From JBDTMC01 sp039934475 (GTDB lineage Bacteria > Acidobacteriota > Terriglobia > Bryobacterales > Bryobacteraceae): DNA of 6,680 nucleotides. The translations under genes were made by a program, and so were the position numbers. The number at the start of each line of letters is the position of its first letter. The stretch's first letter is position 1. The stretch is from positions 1-6,680 of the forward strand of contig JBDTMC010000438.1 of assembly GCA_039934475.1 (NCBI GenBank), in the 5' to 3' direction. Shown here one piece after another: positions 6,653-6,680 of the stretch. The notes below the pieces were generated by a model. The model ran no database searches. It saw nothing but the letters and a program-made list of their open reading frames with translations, and was not told the origin of the DNA.

Positions 6653-6680
6653 TAAGTATTAAGGGCGTTTCTGGCCCGCA
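6631..6680. mobile_element. Putative left end of an insertion sequence (runs off window)
   Basis: Receiver coding sequence ends abruptly and is replaced by TGTAGTGCTTCACACAGAGT and following bases, which differ in character from the operon. A TG-starting end immediately after CTAG (6627-6630) is what an IS terminal inverted repeat next to a target duplication looks like. A four-base target with a TA core is, from memory, typical of IS701-type elements, so that family is a guess. On the minus strand, a frame entering from the right edge ends AGQKRP then TAA about 25 bases from the proposed boundary, which could be the tail of a transposase. Only one end is visible, so neither the inverted repeat nor the duplication can be confirmed here. 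Confidence 0.45.

Noticed and set aside
1..6680. CRISPR arrays, tRNA or rRNA genes
   Set aside because: No regularly spaced repeats, cloverleaf-like segments or rRNA-like stretches were seen on either strand.

Overview
This window looks like chromosomal DNA from a GC-rich, gene-dense Gram-negative bacterium. The combination of a right-handed beta-helix protein of the type common in soil Acidobacteria/Verrucomicrobia with a very large multi-PAS hybrid histidine kinase and Rcp1-like single-domain response regulators suggests an Acidobacteriota member (Solibacter/Bryobacter-like). That placement is inferred from gene style; no marker gene is present.

Layout. Positions 2-1480 (+) hold the 3' part of a beta-helix repeat protein whose start lies before the window. 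Positions 1481-2158 hold no long ORF. Read on the minus strand, this stretch contains two small tandem candidates: a signal-peptide-like 58-aa ORF (1901 to 1725), and a roughly 59-aa single-membrane-segment protein with an excellent ribosome site (1633 to 1455). The second reads correctly only if one base is restored in an A-run near its start. The stretch around 1911-1949 is AT-rich and may hold promoters. Positions 2174-6652 (+) are a compact signalling operon: an Rcp1-like response regulator (2174-2638), a 1248-aa double hybrid histidine kinase (2635-6381, overlapping the regulator by four bases), and a second Rcp1-like regulator (from 6398). The second regulator is cut off in mid receiver domain at about 6630, where sequence resembling the end of an insertion sequence begins and runs off the window.

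How the genes could work together. The kinase has two complete kinase cores. The first (H364) is followed directly by an internal receiver (D684), as in hybrid kinases. The second (H1039) has the phytochrome/Cph1-type H-box SHDLQEPLR, whose known partners are Rcp1-like receivers. Both neighbouring regulators have the family's LPKRDG or IPKRDG motif after the phospho-acceptor. The simplest reading is a branched phosphorelay: sensor PAS/GAF, kinase 1, internal receiver, PAS pair, kinase 2, then one or two diffusible receivers. The second receiver appears to have been destroyed by insertion. No effector or DNA-binding output domain is visible.
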